This document shows, in pieces, positions 1-7,448 of a DNA stretch of 64,000 nucleotides. The position numbers and the translations under genes are program-made. Position 1 is the first letter of the stretch; every line of letters starts with the position of its first letter. The notes below the pieces were generated by a model. The model was given only the letters and a program-made list of their open reading frames with translations. It did not search any database and was not told the origin of the DNA. Source of the stretch: Paenibacillus albus (GTDB lineage Bacteria > Bacillota > Bacilli > Paenibacillales > Paenibacillaceae); contig NZ_CP034437.1 in assembly GCF_003952225.1 (NCBI RefSeq), positions 6,553,001 through 6,617,000 on the forward strand, given 5' to 3'.

Positions 1-81
1 ACGTCCTTGCTTGTCCCGCAGCACGCCGCTACATTCGTCGTACATAGACCACTTACAATTATCAAAGCGATGTTTGGGCAT
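1..81 (-). CDS. Small phage protein, N-terminal 27 residues (cut by window edge)
   Basis: An ATG at 81 is preceded by an AGGAGAG ribosome site at proper spacing and opens a frame that runs off the left edge. The visible part begins MPKHRFDN and contains two cysteines. It follows the leftward early operon. No family is recognised. Confidence 0.45.
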   Translation of the reverse strand, partial: MPKHRFDNCKWSMYDECSGVLRDKQGR

Positions 82-119
82 TCGCTCTCTCCTGACGTAT
101 AATGATGTTGTCCGATGCT

Positions 120-153
120 ACGGTCCCGACTGCTACTCACAGTCAGGGACCAT
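120..153 (-). promoter_or_regulatory. Stem-loop spanning the end of the zinc-finger gene
   Basis: On the minus strand a stem of the form GGTCCCTGACTG / CAGTCGGGACC surrounds a seven-base loop that contains the stop codon of the preceding gene. No T-run follows, so it is not a classical terminator. It could stabilise a processed mRNA end or act in antitermination. Confidence 0.35.
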
Positions 154-348
154 ATTTCTTTGTCTGCAGGATAACGACCTTCCTAATTCCTGAAGACGTT
201 GCCCTGTAGAGCATTGCCGATTACAATATCCGTCAATGCGGCTGAACACGGTCTTATGCTGCTGGTTCAGCGCATCTCTCGTCGGACAAACCGCGCATTC
301 CTTATCAAGGATCAAGCCGATCTGATTAACTGCCTCGGCGCGTGTCAT
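133..348 (-). CDS. Small phage zinc-finger protein
   Basis: This 71-residue protein begins MTRAEAVNQI and has a CxxC pair near residue 20, a histidine near residue 31 and a CxxxC pair further on. The arrangement resembles the short zinc-finger proteins of Bacillus phages and of the B. subtilis skin element (zf-C2HCIx2C type). The ATG at 348 is chosen over an upstream start because a GGAGGAG ribosome site lies just before it. It is probably a DNA- or protein-binding accessory of the early operon; its exact role is unknown. Confidence 0.6.
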   Translation of the reverse strand: MTRAEAVNQIGLILDKECAVCPTRDALNQQHKTVFSRIDGYCNRQCSTGQRLQELGRSLSCRQRNMVPDCE

Positions 349-385
349 ACCTCGTCTCCTCCCATGTCCTTCAGTATTCATCGAA

Positions 386-589
386 TTACATCGCAGCGGG
401 TACCAATGCCCCGAGTTGTTCCAATGCGTGTTCGACATACTCTAAAGCAACCGAAGCAGCTGCAATGTCTTCCGTATCACGGTTATTGACCGACAAATAC
501 AGTTTCGCCGTCTCCGCCTGTTCCTTCGCCTTGATTAACGTTTTGATGAGCGCGTCCTTTCGCGACTGATCATGTTTGTTCAAACCCAA
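386..589 (-). CDS. Hypothetical phage protein
   Basis: A 67-residue, mostly helical, Ala/Glu/Lys-rich protein. The TTG start at 589 is set by an AGGAGGC ribosome site immediately upstream. It lies directly after the 52-residue gene and before the zinc-finger gene in the leftward operon. No family is recognised. Confidence 0.55.
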   Translation of the reverse strand: MGLNKHDQSRKDALIKTLIKAKEQAETAKLYLSVNNRDTEDIAAASVALEYVEHALEQLGALVPAAM

Positions 590-595
590 CGCCTC

Positions 596-754
596 CTAGT
601 CCATACAAAAGTATCCGTGACCTACTCGCTCGATATCTTCATCCGTAGCTGGAGTCACAATGAACTGCCGGCCACGGATGTGCATGACGAGCTCTTCTCC
701 TACTGCCAAATTCAATAAGTCTTCTTCAAATGGAAACTTTGCTTTATCTGCCAA
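596..754 (-). CDS. Hypothetical small phage protein (52 aa)
   Basis: The frame opens at a TTG at 754 behind a GGAAGGGTG ribosome site, with an in-frame stop just upstream, and ends at a TAG at 596. The product begins MADKAKFPFE, is acidic and contains a beta-like stretch around MHIRGRQFIV. Its stop codon overlaps the ribosome site of the next gene, which suggests translational coupling. Function unknown. Confidence 0.55.
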   Translation of the reverse strand: MADKAKFPFEEDLLNLAVGEELVMHIRGRQFIVTPATDEDIERVGHGYFCMD

Positions 755-786
755 TTCAATTCACCCTTCCGAGCGGAAGGAGCAGC

Positions 787-1464
787 TTACGCCGCTCCAC
801 CAGTTTGTTCTGCAATCATTTTCTTCACGCGTTGCTTGTACTTGTTGTAGCTGGTTTGCAGCTTAGATGACGGCTGGTTGAGTGATTTAGCAATGTCCAT
901 CCATGATGCGCCACTCTCGCGCTTGCTTTCCAAGATGCCTGGGAAGTCGAACGGAATGTCTGTGAAGGCTGGTCGAACATCGAGAATAAATTCCTCCAGT
1001 TCACCTTTGCTGACTTCGCCGGAATCCGCATCAGAAGAATCACTAGCCGTTTCCTCGTCATCGGAGGATTCGCCACTTGACTCGTTTGACTCTTCGTCCG
1101 CAGCTTCTTCGTCGCTCTGCTGGTCTGATCCGTCGGTTTCTTCATCACTGGTACCGAAGTCGAGCTCTTCCTCCGACAAGTCGTTACCGTCAAATAACTC
1201 CGTCTCGTCCTCATCGTTCTTCACGGTTTCAACAACGCCGCCGTTGTCGATCGTAGCCACCATACCAGGACGGCCGTTCGGAGCCGGCTCCAACTCCATT
1301 TGCATTTGCGGATCATCGAACGAAACGAGCAGTTCCTTATCAATCGAATTCAAGAACATGCTTGAGAACTGACGCGCTGCGCTGTTGCTCATAGAGAGCT
1401 TGATTGTCGTTTTCGTTTTGTTGCTGCTGACTGCTTCGAGCGTGGTTGTGAAGGCTTTAGACAT
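787..1464 (-). CDS. Phage protein with a long acidic Ser/Asp/Glu linker
   Basis: The 225-residue product has three parts. An N-terminal domain (about 1-95) looks folded. A linker (about 95-150) is made almost wholly of D, E and S. A C-terminal domain (about 155-225) contains WMDIAKSLN and a basic tail, which looks like a small helix-turn-helix. The gene begins inside the end of the RuvC-like gene (76-nt overlap) with a GAGGAAG ribosome site. The acidic linker could mimic DNA or keep two domains apart. No family is recognised. Confidence 0.6.
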   Translation of the reverse strand: MSKAFTTTLEAVSSNKTKTTIKLSMSNSAARQFSSMFLNSIDKELLVSFDDPQMQMELEPAPNGRPGMVATIDNGGVVETVKNDEDETELFDGNDLSEEELDFGTSDEETDGSDQQSDEEAADEESNESSGESSDDEETASDSSDADSGEVSKGELEEFILDVRPAFTDIPFDFPGILESKRESGASWMDIAKSLNQPSSKLQTSYNKYKQRVKKMIAEQTGGAA

Positions 1465-1973
1465 TTTAAATCGCTTCCTCTCGCTTTGATTTTTGTAATA
1501 ACGTCTTGCTGATATTTAAAGAGCTTGGGAGATTCATAGATTGCAAGGCATATCTGCGCCAGTACGAAGGCATCGCGGACGTTGTCGCTGCTGTTCTTAA
1601 ATTTCCATAGCTCGTAAATCGGGAGAATGAGTTCTTCCTTGCCGCAATTGCCTTTCGCACCGGCGAAGTTCTTGAGCTGCCCTGTCGCCACTTCGTAATA
1701 CTGAATCCCGCGACGTCTTAACATCATCCGAATGCCCCAGCCGATTCCGCCAAGTAGTGCCATTTGGTTGGCCTGAGCATAGGCAAAATCCTCGATACAC
1801 ACGATGTCGCTTGGTAGCAGCCGACTACTGACCTCATCCAGCAGGCTGATCATGCGGTCCGGATCCTTCCCTTCCCGAACGATCTCATCTGCTTCCCAAA
1901 CCTCTCCGTCTTCGTCCAGGACGACAATGCCTGTCTTGGTTGAAGGGTCTATGCCGACGTACCGCCTAACCAT
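1389..1973 (-). CDS. RuvC-like Holliday junction resolvase, phage type
   Basis: The 194-residue protein begins with the RuvC/RNase H-fold signature YVGIDPSTKTG (first catalytic Asp). It has IEDFAYA around residue 62 (catalytic Glu) and a DAFVLA motif near residue 135. Enzymes of this family cut four-way junctions, here probably to resolve phage recombination or replication intermediates before packaging. The start codon overlaps the stop of the upstream 56-residue gene by a few bases. The lysine/serine-rich tail after residue 165 is a family-variable extension. Confidence 0.85.
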   Translation of the reverse strand: MVRRYVGIDPSTKTGIVVLDEDGEVWEADEIVREGKDPDRMISLLDEVSSRLLPSDIVCIEDFAYAQANQMALLGGIGWGIRMMLRRRGIQYYEVATGQLKNFAGAKGNCGKEELILPIYELWKFKNSSDNVRDAFVLAQICLAIYESPKLFKYQQDVITKIKARGSDLKCLKPSQPRSKQSAATKRKRQSSSL

Positions 1974-2136
1974 CTCTCAATGCCTTTCGAAGTTCGCTAG
2001 CGGCAAACTCATAACAACTCCGACTCACTTCGTCTCCCTTTGCTCGCATAACATCCACGCGGGTTTCAATGACATCCAGCGCACGTTCAACAGCGGCTTT
2101 GCTTATCCGACGCGCTTTTTCCGGTCTGGCTTCCAT
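1966..2136 (-). CDS. Hypothetical small phage protein (56 aa)
   Basis: The frame runs from an ATG at 2136, behind GGGGTGG, to a TAG at 1966. It begins MEARPEKARR, is helical and charged, and starts inside the end of the upstream gene. It ends inside the start of the RuvC-like gene (8-nt overlap), a typical phage coupling pattern. Its function is unknown. Confidence 0.55.
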   Translation of the reverse strand: MEARPEKARRISKAAVERALDVIETRVDVMRAKGDEVSRSCYEFAASELRKALRDG

Positions 2137-2426
2137 TTCATCCACCCCAATCCATGCATGGTCGGCCAGAGTCGGGCGAACGCTGCGAACATTTCACCTT
2201 CAGTCCCGTACTGCTGGCCGTACGGCTTTCCCCGGTAAGTCAGCTGGTATGCCGTCCGCGAGCGAACACTGTTCACCATGAGCTCAAATTCTTTCATACC
2301 CTCAGTCAGCGATTCTTCCGGCAGCCCAGGCATCTCATCGCATACCTCGGCCAGTGTAGGCGCCTTACCCGTCCGCATATACACCTGCCGGATATACTCA
2401 AAAACTGTCCATTTGCTCAATTCCAC
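2103..2426 (-). CDS. Hypothetical phage protein with N-terminal HTH-like segment
   Basis: A 107-residue protein with a GTG start at 2426 behind a GGAGGTG ribosome site. The first 40 residues (VFEYIRQVYMRTGKAPTLAE) resemble the winged-helix start of LexA-type proteins. The rest is not recognised. It starts within the end of the 31-residue gene and overlaps the next gene. Confidence 0.6.
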   Translation of the reverse strand: MELSKWTVFEYIRQVYMRTGKAPTLAEVCDEMPGLPEESLTEGMKEFELMVNSVRSRTAYQLTYRGKPYGQQYGTEGEMFAAFARLWPTMHGLGWMKWKPDRKKRVG

Positions 2427-2512
2427 TGATCCAGCACCTCCTGAATGTACTCCCTGTATTCGCGTTCGATCTCATCTGCGATCAGCTCTTGCAGTTCCTC
2501 GATATCTCTCAT
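2417..2512 (-). CDS. Very small phage protein (31 aa)
   Basis: The ATG at 2512 overlaps the stop of the upstream gene in an ATGA arrangement, and a GGTGAGAGG ribosome site is present. The product is a single charged helix (starts MRDIEELQEL). Its stop codon overlaps the start of the next gene. Position and coupling suggest a real gene; function unknown. Confidence 0.5.
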   Translation of the reverse strand: MRDIEELQELIADEIEREYREYIQEVLDQWN

Positions 2513-2751
2513 GCGCCTCTCACCTTCCCGGCGGCAGCTAGTTTCGCCTCTTCCTCGACAGCAACACGCTTCCAGAGGTTCTCAAAGGATTCATGCAAGA
2601 ACATCTCGATATGTGCTTTGCTTGCGCCGGAGAGCTGCATGTCCTTATAAATCTGCCGGCTGAGATGATCTAACTCCTCCAGCTTCGTCCGTACGAGCCA
2701 TTCGTAGCTGCCCCAGACTTGATCAACGCTGCCGTGCCGGTACCGAGTCAT
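2509..2751 (-). CDS. Hypothetical phage protein (80 aa)
   Basis: A soluble helical protein beginning MTRYRHGSVD. It starts inside the stop region of the DnaC-like gene (4-nt ATGA overlap) and its own stop overlaps the next start, so it is translated within the replication operon. No family recognised. Confidence 0.6.
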   Translation of the reverse strand: MTRYRHGSVDQVWGSYEWLVRTKLEELDHLSRQIYKDMQLSGASKAHIEMFLHESFENLWKRVAVEEEAKLAAAGKVRGA

Positions 2752-3620
2752 GCGCGCTCGCCACCTGTCAGCCGGAAGTCCTTACCCTCGACGGTGAATG
2801 TGTTACCACGCGCCATGCCGAGCAACCTACTTGCCGCCGCGTCTCCGATCCGCTCGCTTAAAGTCTCCGAGTCTTCGTTGCTGCTGAAGATAATTGGTCG
2901 CTTAGCCTTGTAGCGCTCGTTGATGATCTGGTAATACATGTCGAGTCGGTAATCGCTCGGCTTGGCTTTGCCGATATCGTCCCAGACCAGCACATCCGAT
3001 CGGATGGCAGATTCCAACAGGCGGGAAACAGCGACGCCGTCATCGTTATATGCGCGGGCTCGGGAAAGTTCGTCCATGAACGCCACGTCCGAGATGCAAA
3101 ACACCGCGAATCCGCGGCGAATCAATTCCTTGGCAGCTGCGATCTGCAGATGCGTCTTGCCGAGTCCGAAGTTATTATGCTGCGCCTTGGCTTGAGCGCG
3201 AGCGGCGCCTTTCAGTTCTCGCAGCCGAGACTCACCGTAAGCAGCCATGAAACCGAAGCCGTTCTGCTGTTGTGGTAACAGCTCTGCAAATTGATTCAGG
3301 TACCGTTGCATGCACTTTAGCATGTTGGCCTGAACGCTGGTTTCAGTTCGATATTGCGCGAACGTCGCGCGTTCGAATTCCTCGGGAATCATGGCATGCT
3401 GCAGGCGGGCGTTTAGCCGGCGCTGCTGCTGGCAGACGCATTCCCGCGCAGTCCAACCGTCGAGAATAAATCCATCGACGCAGCCTTGAGCGCATTCAAA
3501 GTGATTGGATAAGTCCAGGATAGAGCTGATCATAATATCCTTGTCCGACTGGAGAGCGCGTACTTCCGCCACTCGCCGGCGAACTTCGTCCATGTTTAGC
3601 ATGGCCCCGATCGGTTTCAT
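2748..3620 (-). CDS. DnaC-like helicase loader (AAA+ ATPase)
   Basis: The 290-residue product has an N-terminal cysteine cluster (CAQGC and CVC, about residues 44-64), typical of phage DnaC-like proteins. An AAA+ core follows, with NFGLGKTHL (Walker A, about 149-157), VLVWDDIG (Walker B, about 210) and a sensor segment IIFSSNE (about 243). It should load the replicative helicase at the phage origin together with the DnaD-like protein encoded just upstream. The first Walker A glycine is replaced by Asn. The gene overlaps the upstream gene by 125 nt. Confidence 0.85.
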   Translation of the reverse strand: MKPIGAMLNMDEVRRRVAEVRALQSDKDIMISSILDLSNHFECAQGCVDGFILDGWTARECVCQQQRRLNARLQHAMIPEEFERATFAQYRTETSVQANMLKCMQRYLNQFAELLPQQQNGFGFMAAYGESRLRELKGAARAQAKAQHNNFGLGKTHLQIAAAKELIRRGFAVFCISDVAFMDELSRARAYNDDGVAVSRLLESAIRSDVLVWDDIGKAKPSDYRLDMYYQIINERYKAKRPIIFSSNEDSETLSERIGDAAASRLLGMARGNTFTVEGKDFRLTGGERA

Positions 3621-4437
3621 GGGAGACTCGCTCCTTTCTCGCTGTATCGTGATAATGCTGCTCCCGGATTACCGGAAGGCAGTAGTTAAACGTCTTAATT
3701 CGATCTCCTTCGAATCGCGGTTTATATTGCTCGAATGCTTTGTCGATCCCAGTTAGGACGGCACCTACCGGAATTCCATCTTCGAGCACCTTCCGTATGG
3801 CGGCAATATCAGTGCCGGACAAGTCAAATCCGATAGCACGGCGCAGAAGATAATGATCCTCGATCTGTTTGAATGGCGAAATTTCAGCTCGCAGCTCGGT
3901 AGACGGCACCCCGTTGCCCAGATTCGATTCAATTTCTTCCTGTGCGTTCTCAGAAGACGGAAGGACGGATAAATCTTTTACTGTAATATCTCCTGTAATA
4001 TCTTTATTAGAGTGGACATTTTTGTCCGTGAGACTGGACATTTCTGTCCACTCTCTAACCTCAGACTGGACATTTTTGTCCACTCTCTCAGGAGGAGAGT
4101 GGGCATTTTTGCCCGAGCTATTTTGATACTTCTTAGAGTTTCGAACGGTGAAGATCATCCCATAAGGCGCCCGGGTAACTCGTATGTAGCCTTGCTCTTC
4201 TAGTTGTTTGATCCATCGCCTTACGGTCTTCTCTTCCACTCCAAACTGTTCAGCGAGGTCCTCGCGCTTGATCGGCTTATTCCCAAGGACGATACCCCAC
4301 GTTATCCCATCCTTCTCAAGTTCCTTGGTCGTGGAGCTGATGCACCAGAGGAAAAGCCACACCGCTGAACCTATGCTTTTGTAATGTCTGGGCTCCAACA
4401 ACCCTGAATAGATCGGGAAGGGATAACTGTCTGGCAT
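3496..4437 (-). CDS. Phage replication initiator, DnaD-like with N-terminal winged helix
   Basis: The 313-residue protein has an N-terminal helix-turn-helix (about 50-100, containing EDLAEQFGVEEKTVRRWIKQLEEQG read in two halves), a polar repetitive linker (about 108-150) and a C-terminal helical part ending in a basic tail. This is the layout of phage replisome organisers that bind an origin within their own gene and recruit the loader encoded next. The linker is encoded by the iteron array at 4014-4114, which explains its repeated DKNVQ/DKNVH motifs. Confidence 0.8.
   Translation of the reverse strand: MPDSYPFPIYSGLLEPRHYKSIGSAVWLFLWCISSTTKELEKDGITWGIVLGNKPIKREDLAEQFGVEEKTVRRWIKQLEEQGYIRVTRAPYGMIFTVRNSKKYQNSSGKNAHSPPERVDKNVQSEVREWTEMSSLTDKNVHSNKDITGDITVKDLSVLPSSENAQEEIESNLGNGVPSTELRAEISPFKQIEDHYLLRRAIGFDLSGTDIAAIRKVLEDGIPVGAVLTGIDKAFEQYKPRFEGDRIKTFNYCLPVIREQHYHDTARKERVSHETDRGHAKHGRSSPASGGSTRSPVGQGYYDQLYPGLIQSL
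3969..4012. other. AT-rich stretch beside the iterons, candidate unwinding element
   Basis: This stretch is strongly AT-rich and contains two copies of CTGTAATATCT eleven bases apart. It directly abuts the four iterons, as the AT-rich segment does beside the four iterons of the lambda origin. The comparison with lambda is established knowledge; the function here is inference. Confidence 0.5.
4014..4114. other. Phage replication origin candidate: four palindromic iterons
   Basis: Four 14-bp palindromes lie at 4014-4027, 4036-4049, 4068-4081 and 4101-4114. Three read GGACATTTYTGTCC. The fourth reads GGGCATTTTTGCCC, where both arms changed together, so the dyad is kept. Start-to-start spacings of 22, 32 and 33 bp are close to whole helical turns, placing the sites on about one face of the DNA. 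The flanks CACTCTCT and AGACT are also repeated. The array lies inside the initiator gene. Confidence 0.7.
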
Positions 4438-4464
4438 GCTTTCATCCCCTATAGAATCAATTCA

Positions 4465-5085
4465 TCAACCTGCATTCCGCGGCTCGTACCGATTGGCTGT
4501 TCCAAACACCTTCGCATGCTTCGGCGCCCACGCTGGCGGTCCAAACTTGCTGAGATAACCCAACCGATTAACCCAATCGTCCACCAGCTTCTCCGAGTGC
4601 ATAGCCTTGAGCAGCTGCCAACATCCTTCCACGTCGTTCAGTGCGCGGTGAGCGCCTTCCAACACTATTCCGTATCGATCACACATATCGGTCAGCTTAT
4701 GCGGGTATGTATGGCGTTCACGCGAGATTGTAAGAGTATCAAGAAATGAGTTCGTGAATGTCTTGCCAGCAAGACGCTGCAGTCCGTGATGCAGGAATTG
4801 AAGATCAAAAGCCGCGTTGTGCGCGACCAGTAGGCTGTCTCCCATGAGATTGCGGAGTATTTTGAAGGCGAGCGCCTCGTTCATCGCGCCGCGGAGCATG
4901 AAATCATTAATGCCGGTAAGTTCGGTAATCTTTGGGTCTAGCGTTCCTTCGAATTCAATCAATGTATGGAATCCGGAAACGATCTTTCCGTCGATAGCGC
5001 GTATGGCCGCCATCTCAATAATTCGATTGTTTACTGGATCAAGACCGGATGTTTCAAAGTCAAATACGGTTATGTCGTTCAGCAA
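4465..5085 (-). CDS. DEDDh 3'-5' exonuclease (DNA polymerase III epsilon-like)
   Basis: The 206-residue protein shows the exonuclease motifs in order: FDFETSG (ExoI, residues about 9-15), HNAAFD (ExoII, about 88-93) and HRALNDV (ExoIII with the catalytic His and Asp, about 146-152). It probably proofreads or processes ends during phage replication or recombination. The TTG start at 5085 is chosen because of a GAGGAGG ribosome site seven bases upstream. It overlaps the small gene before it by 26 nt. Confidence 0.85.
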   Translation of the reverse strand: MLNDITVFDFETSGLDPVNNRIIEMAAIRAIDGKIVSGFHTLIEFEGTLDPKITELTGINDFMLRGAMNEALAFKILRNLMGDSLLVAHNAAFDLQFLHHGLQRLAGKTFTNSFLDTLTISRERHTYPHKLTDMCDRYGIVLEGAHRALNDVEGCWQLLKAMHSEKLVDDWVNRLGYLSKFGPPAWAPKHAKVFGTANRYEPRNAG

Positions 5086-5299
5086 CCTGCGTCCTCCTCT
5101 CGTCTTTCAACCAAATGATTTTCTCTCTATCGTTTAGTGTCGCTGCAGCTACCGTAAAGCCGGGATACGCGACCGCGAAATACTCACGGACGCGCACCTT
5201 GAATGCTGTTGGATCGGTCTTGCGAAGCTCCCAGAGCGCGGCGGAGACGCCGGACTGGGTAAGTGGAATGCCGAAATCGTCATACCGCGGTTCAACCAT
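5060..5299 (-). CDS. Hypothetical phage protein (79 aa)
   Basis: A soluble protein starting MVEPRYDDFG. Its ATG overlaps the recT stop codon (TAATG). It sits between the recombinase and the exonuclease, so a role in phage recombination is possible, but no family is recognised. Confidence 0.6.
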   Translation of the reverse strand: MVEPRYDDFGIPLTQSGVSAALWELRKTDPTAFKVRVREYFAVAYPGFTVAAATLNDREKIIWLKDERRTQVAERHNRI

Positions 5300-6147
5300 T
5301 AAGGCAAATCAAGCTCTTCTTGTTGCTGTTCGTCTGATGTGCTGTATTCGCTTTGACCAAGATCAATGACAATGCTGTCATCGGATGGTACCAGATCCGT
5401 ATGGACGGTTTCATCTTTCATGACTGTCGAAGCAACCTCGACGCTAATCGGCAGCCACTTCCATCCGGAACGCACAACTGTCTTTTTAACCATCTCGTCA
5501 TAATCCGTCACCCACGGTCCGTTATTCTTAGCTCGTGAGCGGCCACGGTGTGCTTCGATCTCGTCGATCGGCATGTAATGGATCTGATGTCCGCCATCCT
5601 TGAACTTCGCGACCATGTAAGCACCTTTGATCTTGCCTGCTTGTGTCTGCGGCTTGTCCGACCGTAGGTGCCAAGGTACATGTGTCAGCTTGTCCTCTAA
5701 GCCATATACCAGCTCTATGAAATCATTTTCATAGACGACATGCGCAGCGATAGATAGGATATGTCCACTACGACGGGCGAGGTCGATCATGCCCTTATAG
5801 CCAATGATGAACTGCGCTTCCTTGCCGTAAGGGATGATGTAGCAGTGTCCGATCAGTCCTGGTTCGAGACCGAGCTGCCCGGCTTGCATGACGGCTCCCA
5901 TTAGGGAAGGAATCGAGCACTCCAGCAATTTTGGGTTCGTACGAATTGTAGTAAGAGCGATCCGACTTAGGCGCTCGATACTCATGTGCTTCGGTAAAGC
6001 TTCGGCGATCTGACCTCTCATGGAATGAAGGTAGTCACCAATTGTTTGCGCTGGCGTTCTTGCCGGAGCATTTTCAGTCGTCTGTGGTGCACGATTCTGC
6101 AGTTTACCGGCGAGTTCGCCAGTATTACGACTCGAATTTCCTGACAT
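5299..6147 (-). CDS. recT: RecT single-strand annealing protein
   Basis: The 282-residue sequence has the RecT core: MSIERLSRIALTTIRTNP near residue 53, then a glycine-rich LEPGLIGHCYIIPYG segment and QFIIGYKGMIDLARRSG near residue 115. RecT proteins anneal complementary DNA made by a partner exonuclease, here the YqaJ nuclease encoded just upstream, giving a Red-like pair. It begins behind AAGGAGGAC. The acidic last ~40 residues resemble tails that bind host SSB or nuclease partners (inference). Confidence 0.92.
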   Translation of the reverse strand: MSGNSSRNTGELAGKLQNRAPQTTENAPARTPAQTIGDYLHSMRGQIAEALPKHMSIERLSRIALTTIRTNPKLLECSIPSLMGAVMQAGQLGLEPGLIGHCYIIPYGKEAQFIIGYKGMIDLARRSGHILSIAAHVVYENDFIELVYGLEDKLTHVPWHLRSDKPQTQAGKIKGAYMVAKFKDGGHQIHYMPIDEIEAHRGRSRAKNNGPWVTDYDEMVKKTVVRSGWKWLPISVEVASTVMKDETVHTDLVPSDDSIVIDLGQSEYSTSDEQQQEELDLP

Positions 6148-6150
6148 GGA

Positions 6151-7110
6151 CTAGTCCTCCTTGCTAGCTTTAATTAGGAATTTACGTACCGGCTTCGTAA
6201 TGCCGTATCTCTCATATAAATCAGGCTCAGCTGCCTTGATTGCCTTCGTGTCGAGCCGCGTTTCGTCATGACTCTTCCAAGTGACGACCTTCTCTTCGCC
6301 GTAGAGCAGTGCTTCCGCATCGCCCATCTCAGCCTTTATGCGGTTCTTCGCCTCATCTAATCTGTACTCTGCATCCTTTGCCGCTGCCTGAGCTGCTCTT
6401 AGTTCCGTGATTAGCGGAGCTTGCTCGTCCGTAAGTGTCAGGTAGTGCTCCGGCCTGCTCGTCGGATATAGGTAGTTCAGTAGATCCGTGGATGCTCCGG
6501 TCCCGTCAACCATTGGTGGAATGCCTTTAAGGACGTTGTTCTTCCAGAAGTCTTCTTCGATGGCGATCAGTGTCTTCACAACCAACTCATCTCGCTCCAC
6601 ATACCGCGTCTCGAAGCGATTGCCACCGATCAGTACGGCGAAGTGTCCGTAATGCAGACCAAGAACGGCCATGTAATGCTGAAGCTGCAGTGCGTAATGG
6701 TCCGGCGTCTTACCGTCTTCCCAATCTTCCGCAGCCCAAGCATTCGCTGTCTTGACCTCGAGCACACCGCGGCGCTTGTTGCCGTCGGTGACGATCCGGT
6801 CAACGTTGCCAAGCATGAACGGATGATTGGGATGCCGATAAAGCTTATTGCTGCGCTGCACCTTCAAACCGGTACGAATGGCGAATTCCTTCGCGACCAC
6901 ATCTTCGAGGACATTTCCCCAGTAAGCCGGCTCGCCTGCCTCCTGCTCTGGAAGCTGACCAGTTTTGTCCAAGAACACTGCGACCGGTGACTTCCATGGG
7001 TTCATACCAGCTATTGCCGCAGCGTCTGAGCCGCCGATTCCCTTCTTGCGAAGCTTGAGCCATGTTTCGCGGTCAATACCTTTCGTGACCGCTGCTACGC
7101 TCATTGCCAT
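6151..7110 (-). CDS. YqaJ-family viral recombinase nuclease
   Basis: The ~319-residue protein begins with the family pattern RETWLKLRKKGIGGSDAAAI and continues with MNPWKSPVAVF. It has the PD-(D/E)xK nuclease signature GVLEVKTANAWAAEDWED (catalytic E and K) and a QLQHYMAVLG helix. YqaJ nucleases chew double-strand ends to make the strand that RecT anneals. The ATG at 7110 fits the GAGGGAGC ribosome site better than the GTG nine bases upstream. It lies three bases before recT. Confidence 0.9.
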   Translation of the reverse strand: MAMSVAAVTKGIDRETWLKLRKKGIGGSDAAAIAGMNPWKSPVAVFLDKTGQLPEQEAGEPAYWGNVLEDVVAKEFAIRTGLKVQRSNKLYRHPNHPFMLGNVDRIVTDGNKRRGVLEVKTANAWAAEDWEDGKTPDHYALQLQHYMAVLGLHYGHFAVLIGGNRFETRYVERDELVVKTLIAIEEDFWKNNVLKGIPPMVDGTGASTDLLNYLYPTSRPEHYLTLTDEQAPLITELRAAQAAAKDAEYRLDEAKNRIKAEMGDAEALLYGEEKVVTWKSHDETRLDTKAIKAAEPDLYERYGITKPVRKFLIKASKED

Positions 7111-7181
7111 GTGATACACGCTCCCTCTTGAATGAGTAGAGCCACCGTGTTACGATGGCCGTAGAATATTTGTTTTACCGA

Positions 7182-7206
7182 TGACCCGTTGCTGCGGGTC
7201 ATTTTT
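7182..7206 (+). terminator. Terminator-like hairpin oriented against the early operon
   Basis: TGACCCG, a six-base loop and CGGGTCA are followed on the plus strand by TTTTTCG. The T-run lies only on the plus-strand side, although all genes here run on the minus strand. It may stop antisense transcription, or act as a plain hairpin in the minus-strand mRNA. It overlaps the stop of the 40-residue gene. Confidence 0.5.
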
Positions 7207-7321
7207 CGTTTTCACAGTCTTCACATGTACGCGGGTATCCTGGCTCTTCGTAATCGTCGATGAAAGCGCCACATACCTGACAACAAAGCCCGTTAAGAAC
7301 ATCTTCAGCTGCTTGTCCCAC
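7199..7321 (-). CDS. Small phage CxxC zinc protein (40 aa)
   Basis: The frame runs from a GTG at 7321, behind AAGGAGAGG, to a TGA at 7199. The product reads MGQAAEDVLNGLCCQVCG, then an acidic turn and GYPRTCEDC, giving two CxxC pairs able to hold one zinc. Proteins of this pattern are common in phage early regions. A longer frame covers the same bases but lacks such features, so this shorter one is preferred. Its role is unknown. Confidence 0.7.
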   Translation of the reverse strand: MGQAAEDVLNGLCCQVCGAFIDDYEEPGYPRTCEDCENEK

Positions 7322-7342
7322 ATTGCCTCTCCTTTCATATGT

Positions 7343-7448
7343 ACTGATGCTTATCCAGCATCTCCGAGGACATGACCTCTAGGAGTAAGTCATGCCACTC
7401 GGAGATAGGGACAAGCCCTATCCTTACTCAAGGCTGCATTCTTCAATG
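7343..7448 (-). promoter_or_regulatory. Run of three stem-loops between early genes
   Basis: About 120 bases without a normal gene hold three inverted repeats in series. One pairs ATCTCCGAG...CATGAC with GTCATG...CTCGGAGAT. One pairs ATAGGG with CCCTAT. One pairs CTGCATT with AATGCAG. A TTG-started 18-codon frame with AAGGAGGA ahead of it lies within. This could be a structured leader or processing site for the downstream zinc gene, or encode a leader peptide. Confidence 0.4.

Noticed and set aside
7150-7338. Longer minus-strand frame over the 40-residue zinc gene
   Set aside because: The alternative frame with GTG start and two CxxC pairs fits known phage proteins and the ribosome site better.
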